64,000 nucleotides of DNA from Tianweitania sp. UT-5YL-CI-8 (GTDB lineage: Bacteria > Pseudomonadota > Alphaproteobacteria > Rhizobiales > Rhizobiaceae): the NCBI RefSeq assembly GCF_030010215.1, contig NZ_JASCRR010000005.1:62001-126000 (forward strand), written 5' to 3'. A program made the position numbers and the translations under genes. The stretch's first letter is position 1, and every line of letters starts with the position of its first letter. The notes below the pieces were generated by a model. It had not been told where the DNA came from. It was given only the letters and a program-made list of their open reading frames with translations, and made no database searches. Below are positions 18,936 through 27,118 of the stretch, piece by piece.

Positions 18936-19030
18936 GCGAATAGGGAGTGGCGAATAGCGAGTAGGGAAAGGACCTGCTATCGCCAACATCCACTGTACCC
19001 TCATTCGCTATTCGCCACTCCCTATTCGCT
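18935..19030. repeat. Perfect 26-bp inverted repeat with 44-bp loop
   Basis: Arms 18935-18960 and 19005-19030 are exact reverse complements and are themselves built from GCGAATAG-type octamers (AGCGAATAGGGAGTGGCGAA...). It fills the gap between the acyl-CoA dehydrogenase stop and the mmsB ribosome-binding site. A transcript would fold into a long hairpin that could stabilise the upstream message or reduce mmsB expression. Confidence 0.9.
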
Positions 19031-19051
19031 ACCTACTTTCCGGAGGAAACA

Positions 19052-19936
19052 ATGACCACCATCGCCTTCATCGGCCTCGGCAATATGGGCAATCCGATGG
19101 CCGCCAATCTCGTCAAGGCCGGGCACAGCGTGCACGGCTTCGACCTGATGCCGGAAAATCTTGCCGCAGCTCGTGAGAACGGCGTGGCGACGGCGGACAG
19201 TGCTGCCGCCGCCGTTAGGGATGCGGATGTGGTGATCACCATGCTGCCGGCCGGCAAGCACGTTGTGTCGGTTTACGAAGACATCGCCCCGCAGGCGAAA
19301 GCCGGCGCATTGTTCATCGATTCCTCAACCATCGACGTCGACTCCGCACGCAAGGCGCATGCGATAGCGCAAAAGGCGGGTCTGCTGTCCATTGATGCGC
19401 CGGTGTCCGGCGGCACGGGCGGAGCCTCCGCCGGCACGCTGACCTTCATGGCCGGCGGCAGTGCCGAAGCCTTTGCCCAAGCCGAACCGATCCTCCAGCC
19501 GATGGCCGGCAAGGTGGTGCATTGCGGCGACGCAGGCGCCGGGCAAGCGGCCAAGATCTGCAACAACATGATCCTCGGCATCTCGATGATCGGCGTGGCG
19601 GAAGCCTTCGTCCTGGCAGAAAAACTCGGCCTGTCGCATCAGGCCTTGTTCGACGTCGCCTCCACCTCTTCGGGACAGTGCTGGTCGCTGACCACCTACT
19701 GCCCGGTGCCGGGGCCGGTGCCCGCCTCACCCGCCAATCGCGACTACAAGCCCGGCTTTGCCGCAGCCCTGATGCTGAAGGACCTGAAGCTGTCGCAGGA
19801 AGCGGCCCAGTCGGCCGGCGCGGTCACGCCCTTGGGCGCGGAGGCGACGCAGCTTTACGGCCTCTACAACGCCATGGGCCATGGCGGCGCCGATTTCTCG
19901 GGCATCGTCAAATTCCTGCGCGGTGACGCTGGGTAG
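19052..19936 (+). CDS. mmsB: 3-Hydroxyisobutyrate dehydrogenase
   Basis: A 294-residue NAD-dependent beta-hydroxyacid dehydrogenase. It has the Rossmann motif GLGNMGNPMAANL, the substrate signature DAPVSGGTGGASAGTLTFM and the catalytic Lys region GAGQAAKICNNMILG. The C-terminal SSGQCWSLTTYCPVPGPVP matches authentic HIBADH rather than tartronate-semialdehyde reductase. It oxidises 3-hydroxyisobutyrate to methylmalonate semialdehyde in valine catabolism. CGGAGGAAACA precedes the ATG. Confidence 0.92.
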   Translation: MTTIAFIGLGNMGNPMAANLVKAGHSVHGFDLMPENLAAARENGVATADSAAAAVRDADVVITMLPAGKHVVSVYEDIAPQAKAGALFIDSSTIDVDSARKAHAIAQKAGLLSIDAPVSGGTGGASAGTLTFMAGGSAEAFAQAEPILQPMAGKVVHCGDAGAGQAAKICNNMILGISMIGVAEAFVLAEKLGLSHQALFDVASTSSGQCWSLTTYCPVPGPVPASPANRDYKPGFAAALMLKDLKLSQEAAQSAGAVTPLGAEATQLYGLYNAMGHGGADFSGIVKFLRGDAG

Positions 19937-20126
19937 TCGACGAACGGGTAAGAAAAATCGCAAATTTAGATTTGCTTAAGCACTCGCTAACCGCGCGGTA
20001 ACGATGTGGCCTTACAACGGAGAACAAGGCGGACAGCAAAGCCGCCCAACGCTCCGGATCAGGTCTCGCGTACCGGAGCTATCGTTTTCAAGTGCCGTGT
20101 ATGGGTACCCATGCGTTTTAGTTGGC

Positions 20127-20157
20127 AAAACCGCGCCTCGTTTCGAGCGCGGTTTTT
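20127..20157. terminator. Bidirectional rho-independent terminator
   Basis: AAAACCGCGC and GCGCGGTTTTT (20127-20157) form a stem with U-tracts on both strands, about 20 bp beyond the stop of the minus-strand phasin-like gene and downstream of mmsB. The 19937-20126 stretch shows no gene. Confidence 0.8.
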
Positions 20158-20174
20158 GCATGGGAAAAACCTGC

Positions 20175-20546
20175 TTAGAGACCCCTTCTCAAGCCACTCA
20201 GCCGCTTGAAATTTGCCCTGACCGTGGTGCCGGACTTTTCGAAAGCCGCCGTCATCGCCTCGCCCGCGGCCTCGCCCGTCAGCAAGGACGGTGTGCGTCC
20301 GGCGACGACATCCGGCCAGAACTGCAAACTTGCCTTCATCAGCGACGCCTGCGCGGCCATCGCGCCCTCGAACAGAGCGGATGTCTTTTCGGTAATGGCG
20401 CGCATGGTTTCCACGCCTTTGTTGCCATCAGGCCCAGCCTCGGATGCCAAGAGCGGAACGCGCATGGCGATCACCATCGGCGCAAGCATGAGATTGCCAT
20501 AGACTGTCGCAGCCTTGCCGGCGGCTGTTGAAGAGCTTTTGATCAT
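20175..20546 (-). CDS. Small phasin-like protein
   Basis: A 123-residue helical, Ala-rich protein starting MIKSSSTAAGK. Its composition and the FEGAMAAQASLMKASLQFWPDV segment resemble phasin-family proteins that coat polyhydroxyalkanoate granules, but it lacks a clear full-length phasin domain. The frame continues upstream to 21071 only as shadow of the aminotransferase gene. No strong ribosome-binding site is visible, so the start is tentative. Function is inferred from composition alone. Confidence 0.55.
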   Translation of the reverse strand: MIKSSSTAAGKAATVYGNLMLAPMVIAMRVPLLASEAGPDGNKGVETMRAITEKTSALFEGAMAAQASLMKASLQFWPDVVAGRTPSLLTGEAAGEAMTAAFEKSGTTVRANFKRLSGLRRGL

Positions 20547-20683
20547 GAAGTGGGCGGCCTTGCTCGCTGGAACGCTGGCTTTGCGTCGATGGCTGACCCC
20601 TACGCCTATTTTGTGCGCTGCACAATAACCATCGCGTCGCCGGTTCGGCGCAGGTGCAATGTCCTGCGCCGCCCCCCTTACAG

Positions 20684-22063
20684 TTACGCCTTGCGCAAAT
20701 CCGTTTCCGCCAGGTCGAGCGCCTTGAGGATACGGTCGCAGGCGATGTCGATGGTCTCGCGCGTCCAGATCAGGGGCGGCGACAGGATCATCGTGTCGCC
20801 CGTCGCGCGCAGCATCAGGCCGGCGGCAATGGCGTGGTCGCGCACGGTCACCGCAGCACTGCCGACAGGCGAGAACCGTTCGCGGGTTTCCTTGTCCTTG
20901 ACGAGTTCGATCGCCCCCATCAGGCCGACCGAACGCACTTCGCCAACCAGCGGATGCGGCAATACACGCTCGCGCAGCGCTTTCGCGAAATACGGCCCGG
21001 TATCGGTCTTGACCCGTTCGACCAGTCCTTCGCGCTCGATGATTTCGAGGTTCTTCAGCGCCACCGCACATGCCACCGGATGCCCCGAATAGGTGTAGCC
21101 GTGGTAGAATTCGCCACCCTTTTCAACCAGCGTGTTGGCGATACGGTCGCCCACCAGCAGCGCCGACAGCGGCTGGTAGCCGGAGGTCAGAGCCTTGGCC
21201 GTGGTGATGGTGTCGGGCTCGATGCCGAAGGTGGTGGCGGCAAACCATTCGCCGGTGCGGCCATAGCCGGTGATGACCTCGTCGAGCATCAGCAGCACGT
21301 CATGCTTGCGGCAGATGCGCTGGACTTCCGGCCAATAGCTTTCCGGCGGAATCTTCACCCCGCCCGCCCCCATGATCGGCTCGCCGATGAAGGCGGCCAC
21401 CTTGTCCGCGCCTGCTTCCAGGATCGCGTCTTCCACGGCCTTGGCCGCGCGCAGGCCGAAATCATGGTCGCTTTCGCCGGGCAGCTTGAGCTCATAGGCA
21501 TAGGGCATCATGACGTGGACAATGTTGGGCACGGCGCCGCCGAGTTGGCTGTGCATGCCCGCCATGCCGCCCAGCGACGTGCCGGCCACGGTGGAGCCGT
21601 GATAGGCCATGGTGCGCGAGACGATGCGGTTCTTTTCCGGCTTGCCCTCCAGCGCCCAATAATGCCGTACCAGCCGCAACGCGGTGTCGTTGGCCTCCGA
21701 ACCCGACGAGCCGTAGAACACCTGGTTGATATGCCTGGGCGCCAGTTCGGCGAGCTTTTTCGCCAGAAGGATCGGCGTCGGCGTCGAGCATTTGAAAAAG
21801 GAGTTGTAGTAGGGCAGTTCCTTCATCTGCTGGGCAGCAACCTCTGCCAGTTCGTCGCGGCCATAGCCGACATTGACGCACCAAAGCCCGGCCATGCCGT
21901 CGAGCAGCTCAAAACCCTCGGTATCGTAGATATAAGGCCCTTCCGCTCGCGAAATGACGCGTGAGCCGGTCTCGCGCAGTTCCTTGGAGTCGGTGAAGGG
22001 ATGCAGGTGATGCGCGGCGTCGATCTGCTGCAGCTGCGCCAGCGAATAGTTCTGATAGGTCAT
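20684..22063 (-). CDS. Class III PLP-dependent aminotransferase
   Basis: A 459-residue omega-aminotransferase-type enzyme. Signatures include FYGSSGSEANDTALRL, MAYHGSTVAG, LMLDEVITGYGRTGEWFA and the PLP lysine in ITTAKALTSGYQPLSA. The overall pattern resembles bacterial beta-alanine/putrescine:pyruvate aminotransferases; the amino donor is not decidable by eye. The start MTYQNYSL is taken; the 30 codons upstream look non-coding. About 219 bp separate it from the DUF72 gene, so it is probably transcribed alone. Confidence 0.9.
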   Translation of the reverse strand: MTYQNYSLAQLQQIDAAHHLHPFTDSKELRETGSRVISRAEGPYIYDTEGFELLDGMAGLWCVNVGYGRDELAEVAAQQMKELPYYNSFFKCSTPTPILLAKKLAELAPRHINQVFYGSSGSEANDTALRLVRHYWALEGKPEKNRIVSRTMAYHGSTVAGTSLGGMAGMHSQLGGAVPNIVHVMMPYAYELKLPGESDHDFGLRAAKAVEDAILEAGADKVAAFIGEPIMGAGGVKIPPESYWPEVQRICRKHDVLLMLDEVITGYGRTGEWFAATTFGIEPDTITTAKALTSGYQPLSALLVGDRIANTLVEKGGEFYHGYTYSGHPVACAVALKNLEIIEREGLVERVKTDTGPYFAKALRERVLPHPLVGEVRSVGLMGAIELVKDKETRERFSPVGSAAVTVRDHAIAAGLMLRATGDTMILSPPLIWTRETIDIACDRILKALDLAETDLRKA

Positions 22064-22282
22064 GGATTTATCCCACTGTCTTGATTCAATCCGGCAGCTT
22101 GGCCGGGGCGAATTCAGACGCAGGCGGGCGGCGAATAGCCGATGCGGGCGCAAAGCCGCAGCAGCTCGGCATGCCGTGTCCGCAAAGAAGGAGTCACGGC
22201 GACGAGATGCTGAGGAAAGGTGAATCGGTATGACACCATTTCGACAGCTTAGTCGAACGTCGCTCCCCCTGGCAAGCAGCGT

Positions 22283-23071
22283 TCAGCTCGGCGCAAGAAA
22301 GGATTGAAGCCGTTCTATATCCTTCGGGGCAGCGGATTTCATGGTGTTGTCGAAGAACATGAACGTTTCGATCCCCTCCTTCCGGCGCTGGTCGATCCAG
22401 CGCGCCCAATCCTTCAGCGCCTCATCCGTATAGTGTCCGCGATAATTGCCCGAAGGGCCATGGTTCCGGATATAGGTCCAATCGGCCGTCAGTTCGCGTG
22501 GCGAGGGTGCATGCGCATGGTCGGAAATGCACAAGGCGCAGCCATGATCTTCCAGCAGGCGAAAAACTGCCGGCTCGTACCAGCTCTCATGCCGGAATTC
22601 GATGGAGTAGCGCCTGTTCCTGGGCAGCGATGACAGAAAGACGGCAAGACGTTCCGGATCAACCTTCATTCCCGGATGCAGCTGAAAGAGCACCGGGCCG
22701 GCCTTTTCGCCCAACAGCGCCATCCGGCTCTCCATTAATTGGACGGAGGTTTCGTCGACCGGCAGACGCTTGAGATGCGTGAAGTAGCGCCACGCTTTCC
22801 ACGCGAACAGAAACCCCTCGGGCACCGCCCCCGCCCAATTGCGCACGGCTTTCTCAGTCGGCATTCGATAAAAAGGCGCGTTGAGTTCCACGGTATCGAA
22901 ACGGTTGGAATAGTAGGAAAGGGCGTCCTTCTTTTTGACCCCGTCGGGATAGAACACGCCCCACCAGTCGGCATAATGCCAACCCGATGTCCCCAGATGC
23001 AGCCTGCCGGCTTTGCCGCCACCGCCGTCCTGGACTGCTCTTTCGGGGGATTTGTGGTTTTCTCTAGCCAT
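22283..23071 (-). CDS. DUF72 (YecE-like) TIM-barrel protein
   Basis: A 262-residue protein with the DUF72 hallmarks LHLGTSGWHYADWWGVFYP, FDTVELNAPFYRMP, GPVLFQLHPGMKVD, SIEFRHESWY and TFMFFDNTMKSAAPKDIERL. The family is widespread and shares its TIM-barrel fold with endonuclease IV and sugar isomerases, but the reaction is unknown. It is divergent from bmt, sharing a 110-bp promoter region. Confidence 0.88.
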   Translation of the reverse strand: MARENHKSPERAVQDGGGGKAGRLHLGTSGWHYADWWGVFYPDGVKKKDALSYYSNRFDTVELNAPFYRMPTEKAVRNWAGAVPEGFLFAWKAWRYFTHLKRLPVDETSVQLMESRMALLGEKAGPVLFQLHPGMKVDPERLAVFLSSLPRNRRYSIEFRHESWYEPAVFRLLEDHGCALCISDHAHAPSPRELTADWTYIRNHGPSGNYRGHYTDEALKDWARWIDQRRKEGIETFMFFDNTMKSAAPKDIERLQSFLAPS

Positions 23072-23125
23072 GACGTTTTAACGCGCAACTCGGCATTTTG
23101 TGCGACGTCACTGCCGCGCCATTCA

Positions 23126-23154
23126 TTGACGGGACATAAAGAAATCTTTATATC
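23126..23154 (+). promoter_or_regulatory. bmt promoter with overlapping palindromic operator
   Basis: TTGACG (23126-23131), a 17-nt spacer and TATATC (23149-23154) make a good sigma-70 promoter. Between and over the -10 lies the palindrome ATAAAGA-AA-TCTTTAT (23136-23151). Its position would suit a repressor. It resembles operators described for ArsR-type methionine-cycle regulators (SahR); that assignment is from memory and unverified. Confidence 0.6.
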
Positions 23155-23181
23155 CGATGACACCCGTTAGCGAGGCAACCC

Positions 23182-24195
23182 ATGCAAAATCCGATCGATG
23201 ATCTCATCGCCGAAAAAGGCGTACTTCTCGCCGATGGCGCCACCGGCACCAATCTGTTCGCCATGGGTCTGGAATCCGGCGACGCGCCGGAATTGTGGAA
23301 CGAGAGCGCGCCCGAAAAGATCGAGACTTTGCACCGGAAATTCGTCGAGGCAGGCGCAGACATCATCCTGACCAACTCCTTCGGCGGCACACGCCACCGG
23401 CTGAAGCTGCACCATGCCCAGGATCGCGTGTTCGAACTGAACAAGCGCGCTGCCGAAATCGCCCGCTCCGTCGCCGACAAGGTCGGCCGCCGCGTCATCG
23501 TGGCGGGCTCTGTCGGCCCGACCGGCGAATTGCTGCAACCGCTCGGCGCACTGACCTATGAGGATGCTGTCGAGGCCTTTGCCGAACAGATCGAGGGCTT
23601 GAAGGCGGGCGGGGCCGAGGTCGCCTGGATCGAGACCATGTCAGCGCCGGAGGAAATCCGCGCTGCTGCGGAAGCCGCCATCAAGGCCGGTCTGCCCTAC
23701 ACCTATACCGGCTCGTTCGACACGGCCGGCCGCACCATGATGGGCCTGCTGCCCAAGGACATCCATGGCGTGTCCGAAGGACTTGCCGAACAGCCCGTGG
23801 CGGTCGGCGCCAATTGCGGTGTCGGCGCTTCCGACATTCTGGCGTCGCTGCTCGACATGACGGAGGCAAAGCCGGAGGCGACCGTAATCGTGAAGGGCAA
23901 CTGCGGCATTCCGGAATTCAGGGGCACGGAAATCCACTATTCGGGCACGCCCGAGCTGATGTCCGATTATGTCCGGCTGGCGGTGGATTCAGGCGCAAAG
24001 ATCGTCGGCGGCTGCTGCGGCACGTCCTTCGAGCATCTCGCCGCCATGCGCAAGGCGCTGGATGAGCACCACAAGGCCGGTCGCCCAACGGTCGAGGAGA
24101 TTGTCGAGCGCATCGGCCCAATGCGCAACAAACTCGCCAAGGCCAACGCGCCTGAAACCGCCGAAGGACGCCGCGAAAGACGCAGGCGGGTGTGA
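23182..24195 (+). CDS. bmt: Betaine-homocysteine S-methyltransferase
   Basis: A 337-residue zinc methyltransferase moving a methyl group from glycine betaine to homocysteine, giving dimethylglycine and methionine. Zn ligands are visible as Cys212 (GANCGVGA) and the pair Cys278-Cys279 (GGCCGTS). DGATGTNLFAMG and TNSFGGTRHRL are typical of bacterial Bmt, a family characterised in Sinorhizobium meliloti. The last residues are Arg-rich (AEGRRERRRRV), like the tails of the corrinoid-system proteins 7-14 kb downstream. It has its own promoter. Confidence 0.92.
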   Translation: MQNPIDDLIAEKGVLLADGATGTNLFAMGLESGDAPELWNESAPEKIETLHRKFVEAGADIILTNSFGGTRHRLKLHHAQDRVFELNKRAAEIARSVADKVGRRVIVAGSVGPTGELLQPLGALTYEDAVEAFAEQIEGLKAGGAEVAWIETMSAPEEIRAAAEAAIKAGLPYTYTGSFDTAGRTMMGLLPKDIHGVSEGLAEQPVAVGANCGVGASDILASLLDMTEAKPEATVIVKGNCGIPEFRGTEIHYSGTPELMSDYVRLAVDSGAKIVGGCCGTSFEHLAAMRKALDEHHKAGRPTVEEIVERIGPMRNKLAKANAPETAEGRRERRRRV

Positions 24196-24209
24196 AAAGC
24201 GGTGCTTAC

Positions 24210-24306
24210 CTCCCCCTTGGCGGGGGAGATCGGATTTTCACGGTCTTAGCGAAGCGAGGGTGGAACCCGATGCGAAGCTAAGTCGTAGAAAATCCGAGAG
24301 AGGGAG
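24210..24306. repeat. Palindromic intergenic repeat element
   Basis: CTCCCCCTTGGCGGGGGAG is followed by a 66-bp palindrome closed by CGGATTTTC (24231-24239) and GAAAATCCG (24288-24296), with inner arms CTTAGC and GCTAAG. Its first part matches the repeat at 17543. The rest of the gap to 24425 holds nothing recognisable. Confidence 0.6.
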
Positions 24307-24425
24307 CGCAAGTAAGCAAAGATCGGCTTCCTCCAGCATCTTAAGCATCGAGCAGATTGCACCGGGGCTCGGGCTATAGTTGATGGTTTCGACAGATTCC
24401 GCCGATCAAGTAGCTCCGATATAGC

Positions 24426-26441
24426 CTATTGTTTTCCTGCCTGCAGCGCCGAGGCAAGGCGCACCAACGACAGGAACTCCGCCCTGTAGCCGAACGGATC
24501 GTCGCCACGAGCAGCCGCCGCGATCTCGGTGATCCGGTCGTAGCCGAAGGCGACGGTAGCATCCTCGCCGCGCAATTTCTGTCCGAACGCGGCCACGGCG
24601 ACGGAGAAGCGCTGGTCGACGCCGGCCGCATCGAAATCAGCCAATTCGTTCGCCTTAGTCACCGGCGTGGTGATGAGCGTGCTGGTGTCGCTGTCGGGCG
24701 CCTTGTAGCGGATCTTCACGAAGGCATATTCGTCGGCCTTGGCGGTGCCACCGGGATTCTGCACCGTCGCCTCGCCATAGCGCAGGTCGTCGACCATTTG
24801 GACCGGGCTACCCTTCGGCGTGATCTCATAGATCGCCGTCACCGAATGGCCTGAACCGATCTCGCCGGCATCGACGCGATCATTGTTGAAGTCCTCGCGG
24901 TTCAGTGCGCGGGTTTCGTAGCCGATCAGCCGGTATTCGGAGACGGCGGCCGGGTTGAATTCGACCTGAATCTTCACGTCCTTGGCGATGGGGAACAGCG
25001 TCGAACCCGCCTCTTCCACAAGCACCTTTTCGGCCTCCGCCAGCGTGTCGATATAGGCGGCCGTGCCGTTGCCGTTCTGGGCGATGGTCTGCATCATCTG
25101 ATCGTTCAGATTGCCGCGACCGAAGCCGAACACCGACAAAAACACGCCTGCCTTGCGCTTGTCCTCGATCAGCCGTTTGAGATCGGCATCGTCGCTCTGC
25201 CCGACATTGAAATCGCCATCGGTTGCCAGCATCACCCGGTTGACGCCGCCCTGCACGAAGGATTTCTGCGCCAGCCTGTAGGCTTCCTCGATGCCGGCGG
25301 CACCCGCCGTCGAACCCCCCGGCTGGAGCCGGTCGATAGCATCCAGGATCGCCCGCCGGTCGGAAGCCTTGGTCGGCTCCAGCACGGTGCCTGCCTCGCC
25401 GGCATAGGTAACGATGGACACGGTATCGTCGGCCTGAAGCGTGTTGACCAAAAGCCGGAACGCAGATTGCAGCAGCGGCAGCTTGTCTGGCGCATTCATC
25501 GATCCCGACACGTCGATGAGGAAAACAAGGTTCGCGCGGGGTCGTACAGCGGGCTGCACATCATACCCCTTGATCGCCACATGCATGAGCTTCGTTCCGG
25601 CATTCCAGGGGGTCGGAAAGACGCTTACGGTCGATTTGAAGGGGTCCTTCGTGTCGTTTGGACCCTGCCAATCATAGGGAAAGTAGTTGATCATTTCCTC
25701 GACGCGCACTGTGTCGGCCTGCGGCAGGAATCCTTCCTTCAGCGAACGGCGCACGAAGGAATAGGATGCGGTGTCGACATCGATGGAGAAGGTCGAGACC
25801 GGATTCTCCGCTGTCACCTTGATCGGGTTGCCGTCGAACGCCTGGATGCGGTCACGGTCCTCCGCGGCCGGCGGTAGGAAATCGGTGGGGGAGCGGGTCA
25901 GCATCTTGGGCGCGACCACGCCGCTCGAACGGGCCATGTCGCGGCTGGCCATCTGCGGCACGGGCCCCGGCGGCGGGGCAAAGGCTGGCTGGCCGCCGGC
26001 CGAAGGTTCTGCCTCCTGCATGATGACAGCCTCGGGCTGCTGCGGCGCCGCCAATTCGGCGGTGACGTCGCGACTTTCCGCCTCGGAGGGCTTGGCGATT
26101 GGCTGGTTCGTCTGGCGGACCTCGCCACGGCCGCGGCCGAAATCGAACCCTTGCTGCTCGATCACCTGGAACGTGACATAGGCGGCAAGGGGCAACGCCA
26201 CGGCTCCGGCAAGGGCGGGTGCGGTCAAAAATTTCTTGGTCATCATCTCACTCCAGAGTTTGTGCACTCGGTCTGTGAGACGCCGCTGGCCGTCGGAAGC
26301 TTGGGTAGCGGCCGCATTATTTTCGGCATCGTCGAAGGCAGTCATCGCCGCCTGCAGGGCGCGCGCTTTGGCCGCCGCCGAGGGTGCCGGAACAGCGGTA
26401 AAACGCAGCCTTTCCAAATCGTTGTCGTCGACCATGGTCAC
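24426..26441 (-). CDS. Membrane-anchored VWA-domain protein (YfbK-like), possible anti-sigma function
   Basis: A 671-residue protein. Residues 1-70 are charged and probably cytoplasmic, 71-93 form one transmembrane helix, then comes a Pro/Gln-rich stretch. The periplasmic part has a von Willebrand A domain with intact MIDAS (LIDVSGSMNA) and a C-terminal DUF3520-type region. The start overlaps the stop of the ECF sigma gene (ATGA). That coupling, plus the short N-terminal cytoplasmic segment and single TM, is the usual layout of a sigma/anti-sigma pair. Anti-sigma activity is inferred; no ZAS motif was seen. Confidence 0.82.
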   Translation of the reverse strand: MTMVDDNDLERLRFTAVPAPSAAAKARALQAAMTAFDDAENNAAATQASDGQRRLTDRVHKLWSEMMTKKFLTAPALAGAVALPLAAYVTFQVIEQQGFDFGRGRGEVRQTNQPIAKPSEAESRDVTAELAAPQQPEAVIMQEAEPSAGGQPAFAPPPGPVPQMASRDMARSSGVVAPKMLTRSPTDFLPPAAEDRDRIQAFDGNPIKVTAENPVSTFSIDVDTASYSFVRRSLKEGFLPQADTVRVEEMINYFPYDWQGPNDTKDPFKSTVSVFPTPWNAGTKLMHVAIKGYDVQPAVRPRANLVFLIDVSGSMNAPDKLPLLQSAFRLLVNTLQADDTVSIVTYAGEAGTVLEPTKASDRRAILDAIDRLQPGGSTAGAAGIEEAYRLAQKSFVQGGVNRVMLATDGDFNVGQSDDADLKRLIEDKRKAGVFLSVFGFGRGNLNDQMMQTIAQNGNGTAAYIDTLAEAEKVLVEEAGSTLFPIAKDVKIQVEFNPAAVSEYRLIGYETRALNREDFNNDRVDAGEIGSGHSVTAIYEITPKGSPVQMVDDLRYGEATVQNPGGTAKADEYAFVKIRYKAPDSDTSTLITTPVTKANELADFDAAGVDQRFSVAVAAFGQKLRGEDATVAFGYDRITEIAAAARGDDPFGYRAEFLSLVRLASALQAGKQ

Positions 26442-27001
26442 TCTTCCCCGGCCGAGCGCATGATCTGCTTCAGCCGTTTTTTCGCTTCATGGATGTGCCA
26501 GGATACGGTTGCCTCCGCGACCGCCATGGCATCGGCGGCAGCGGCATGGGAAAGCCCTTCGCCATAGACCAGGACTACCGCCTCGCGCTGCTTGTCGGGC
26601 AATTGCCGTACAGCGAGCCAAAGCCGGTCGGCCAGGTCGTCGGGCTCTTCCTGCGCTTCGCCTGAAATCAGGGCATGCACGCCGAAGGCCTGTGTCTTCA
26701 GGCTTTCGCGCGCGGATTTGCGCATCAGGTCTCGGGCGGCATTCATCGTCATGGCGTAGAGCCATGTGGTGAAGGCGCCGCCGCCGCGATAATCGCGGAT
26801 TGCCTTGCCAAGGCGCACGCAGACCTCCTGTGCGATGTCCTCGGCGTCGGCCTTGCGGCCGCACCAGCGGAAGGCAACGCGATGGATGAACCCATAGTGC
26901 CGCTCGACCAAAGCGCCGAACGCCATCCTGTCGCCATTGCGCGCCCGGCCGATCAGATCGGCATCGGAGACATCGCTTTTGTCCAGCATCATCGCCATCA
27001 T
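26438..27001 (-). CDS. ECF-family RNA polymerase sigma factor
   Basis: About 187 residues with sigma region 2 (ADLIGRARNGDRMAFGALVERHY, then AEDIAQEVCVRLG and FTTWLYAMTMNAARD) and region 4 (LPDKQREAVVLVYGEGLSHAAAADAMAVAEATVSWHIHEAKKRL). It should direct polymerase to a small regulon, likely including its own operon. Several in-frame ATGs exist (27046, 27001, 26998, 26989) and none has a clear ribosome-binding site; 27001 is a compromise. It is co-translated with the VWA gene. Confidence 0.88.
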   Translation of the reverse strand: MMAMMLDKSDVSDADLIGRARNGDRMAFGALVERHYGFIHRVAFRWCGRKADAEDIAQEVCVRLGKAIRDYRGGGAFTTWLYAMTMNAARDLMRKSARESLKTQAFGVHALISGEAQEEPDDLADRLWLAVRQLPDKQREAVVLVYGEGLSHAAAADAMAVAEATVSWHIHEAKKRLKQIMRSAGEE

Positions 27002-27118
27002 TGCCCGTTGGACGAAGGCTCGTCGGCGATCCTTGGGGCGATGCAAAGATTTTTCATGTTTTTTGGGAGAAAGCCGCAGCGAAAGCGCGACGTCACCGCC
27101 GTGCTTTCAATCCGTGGG

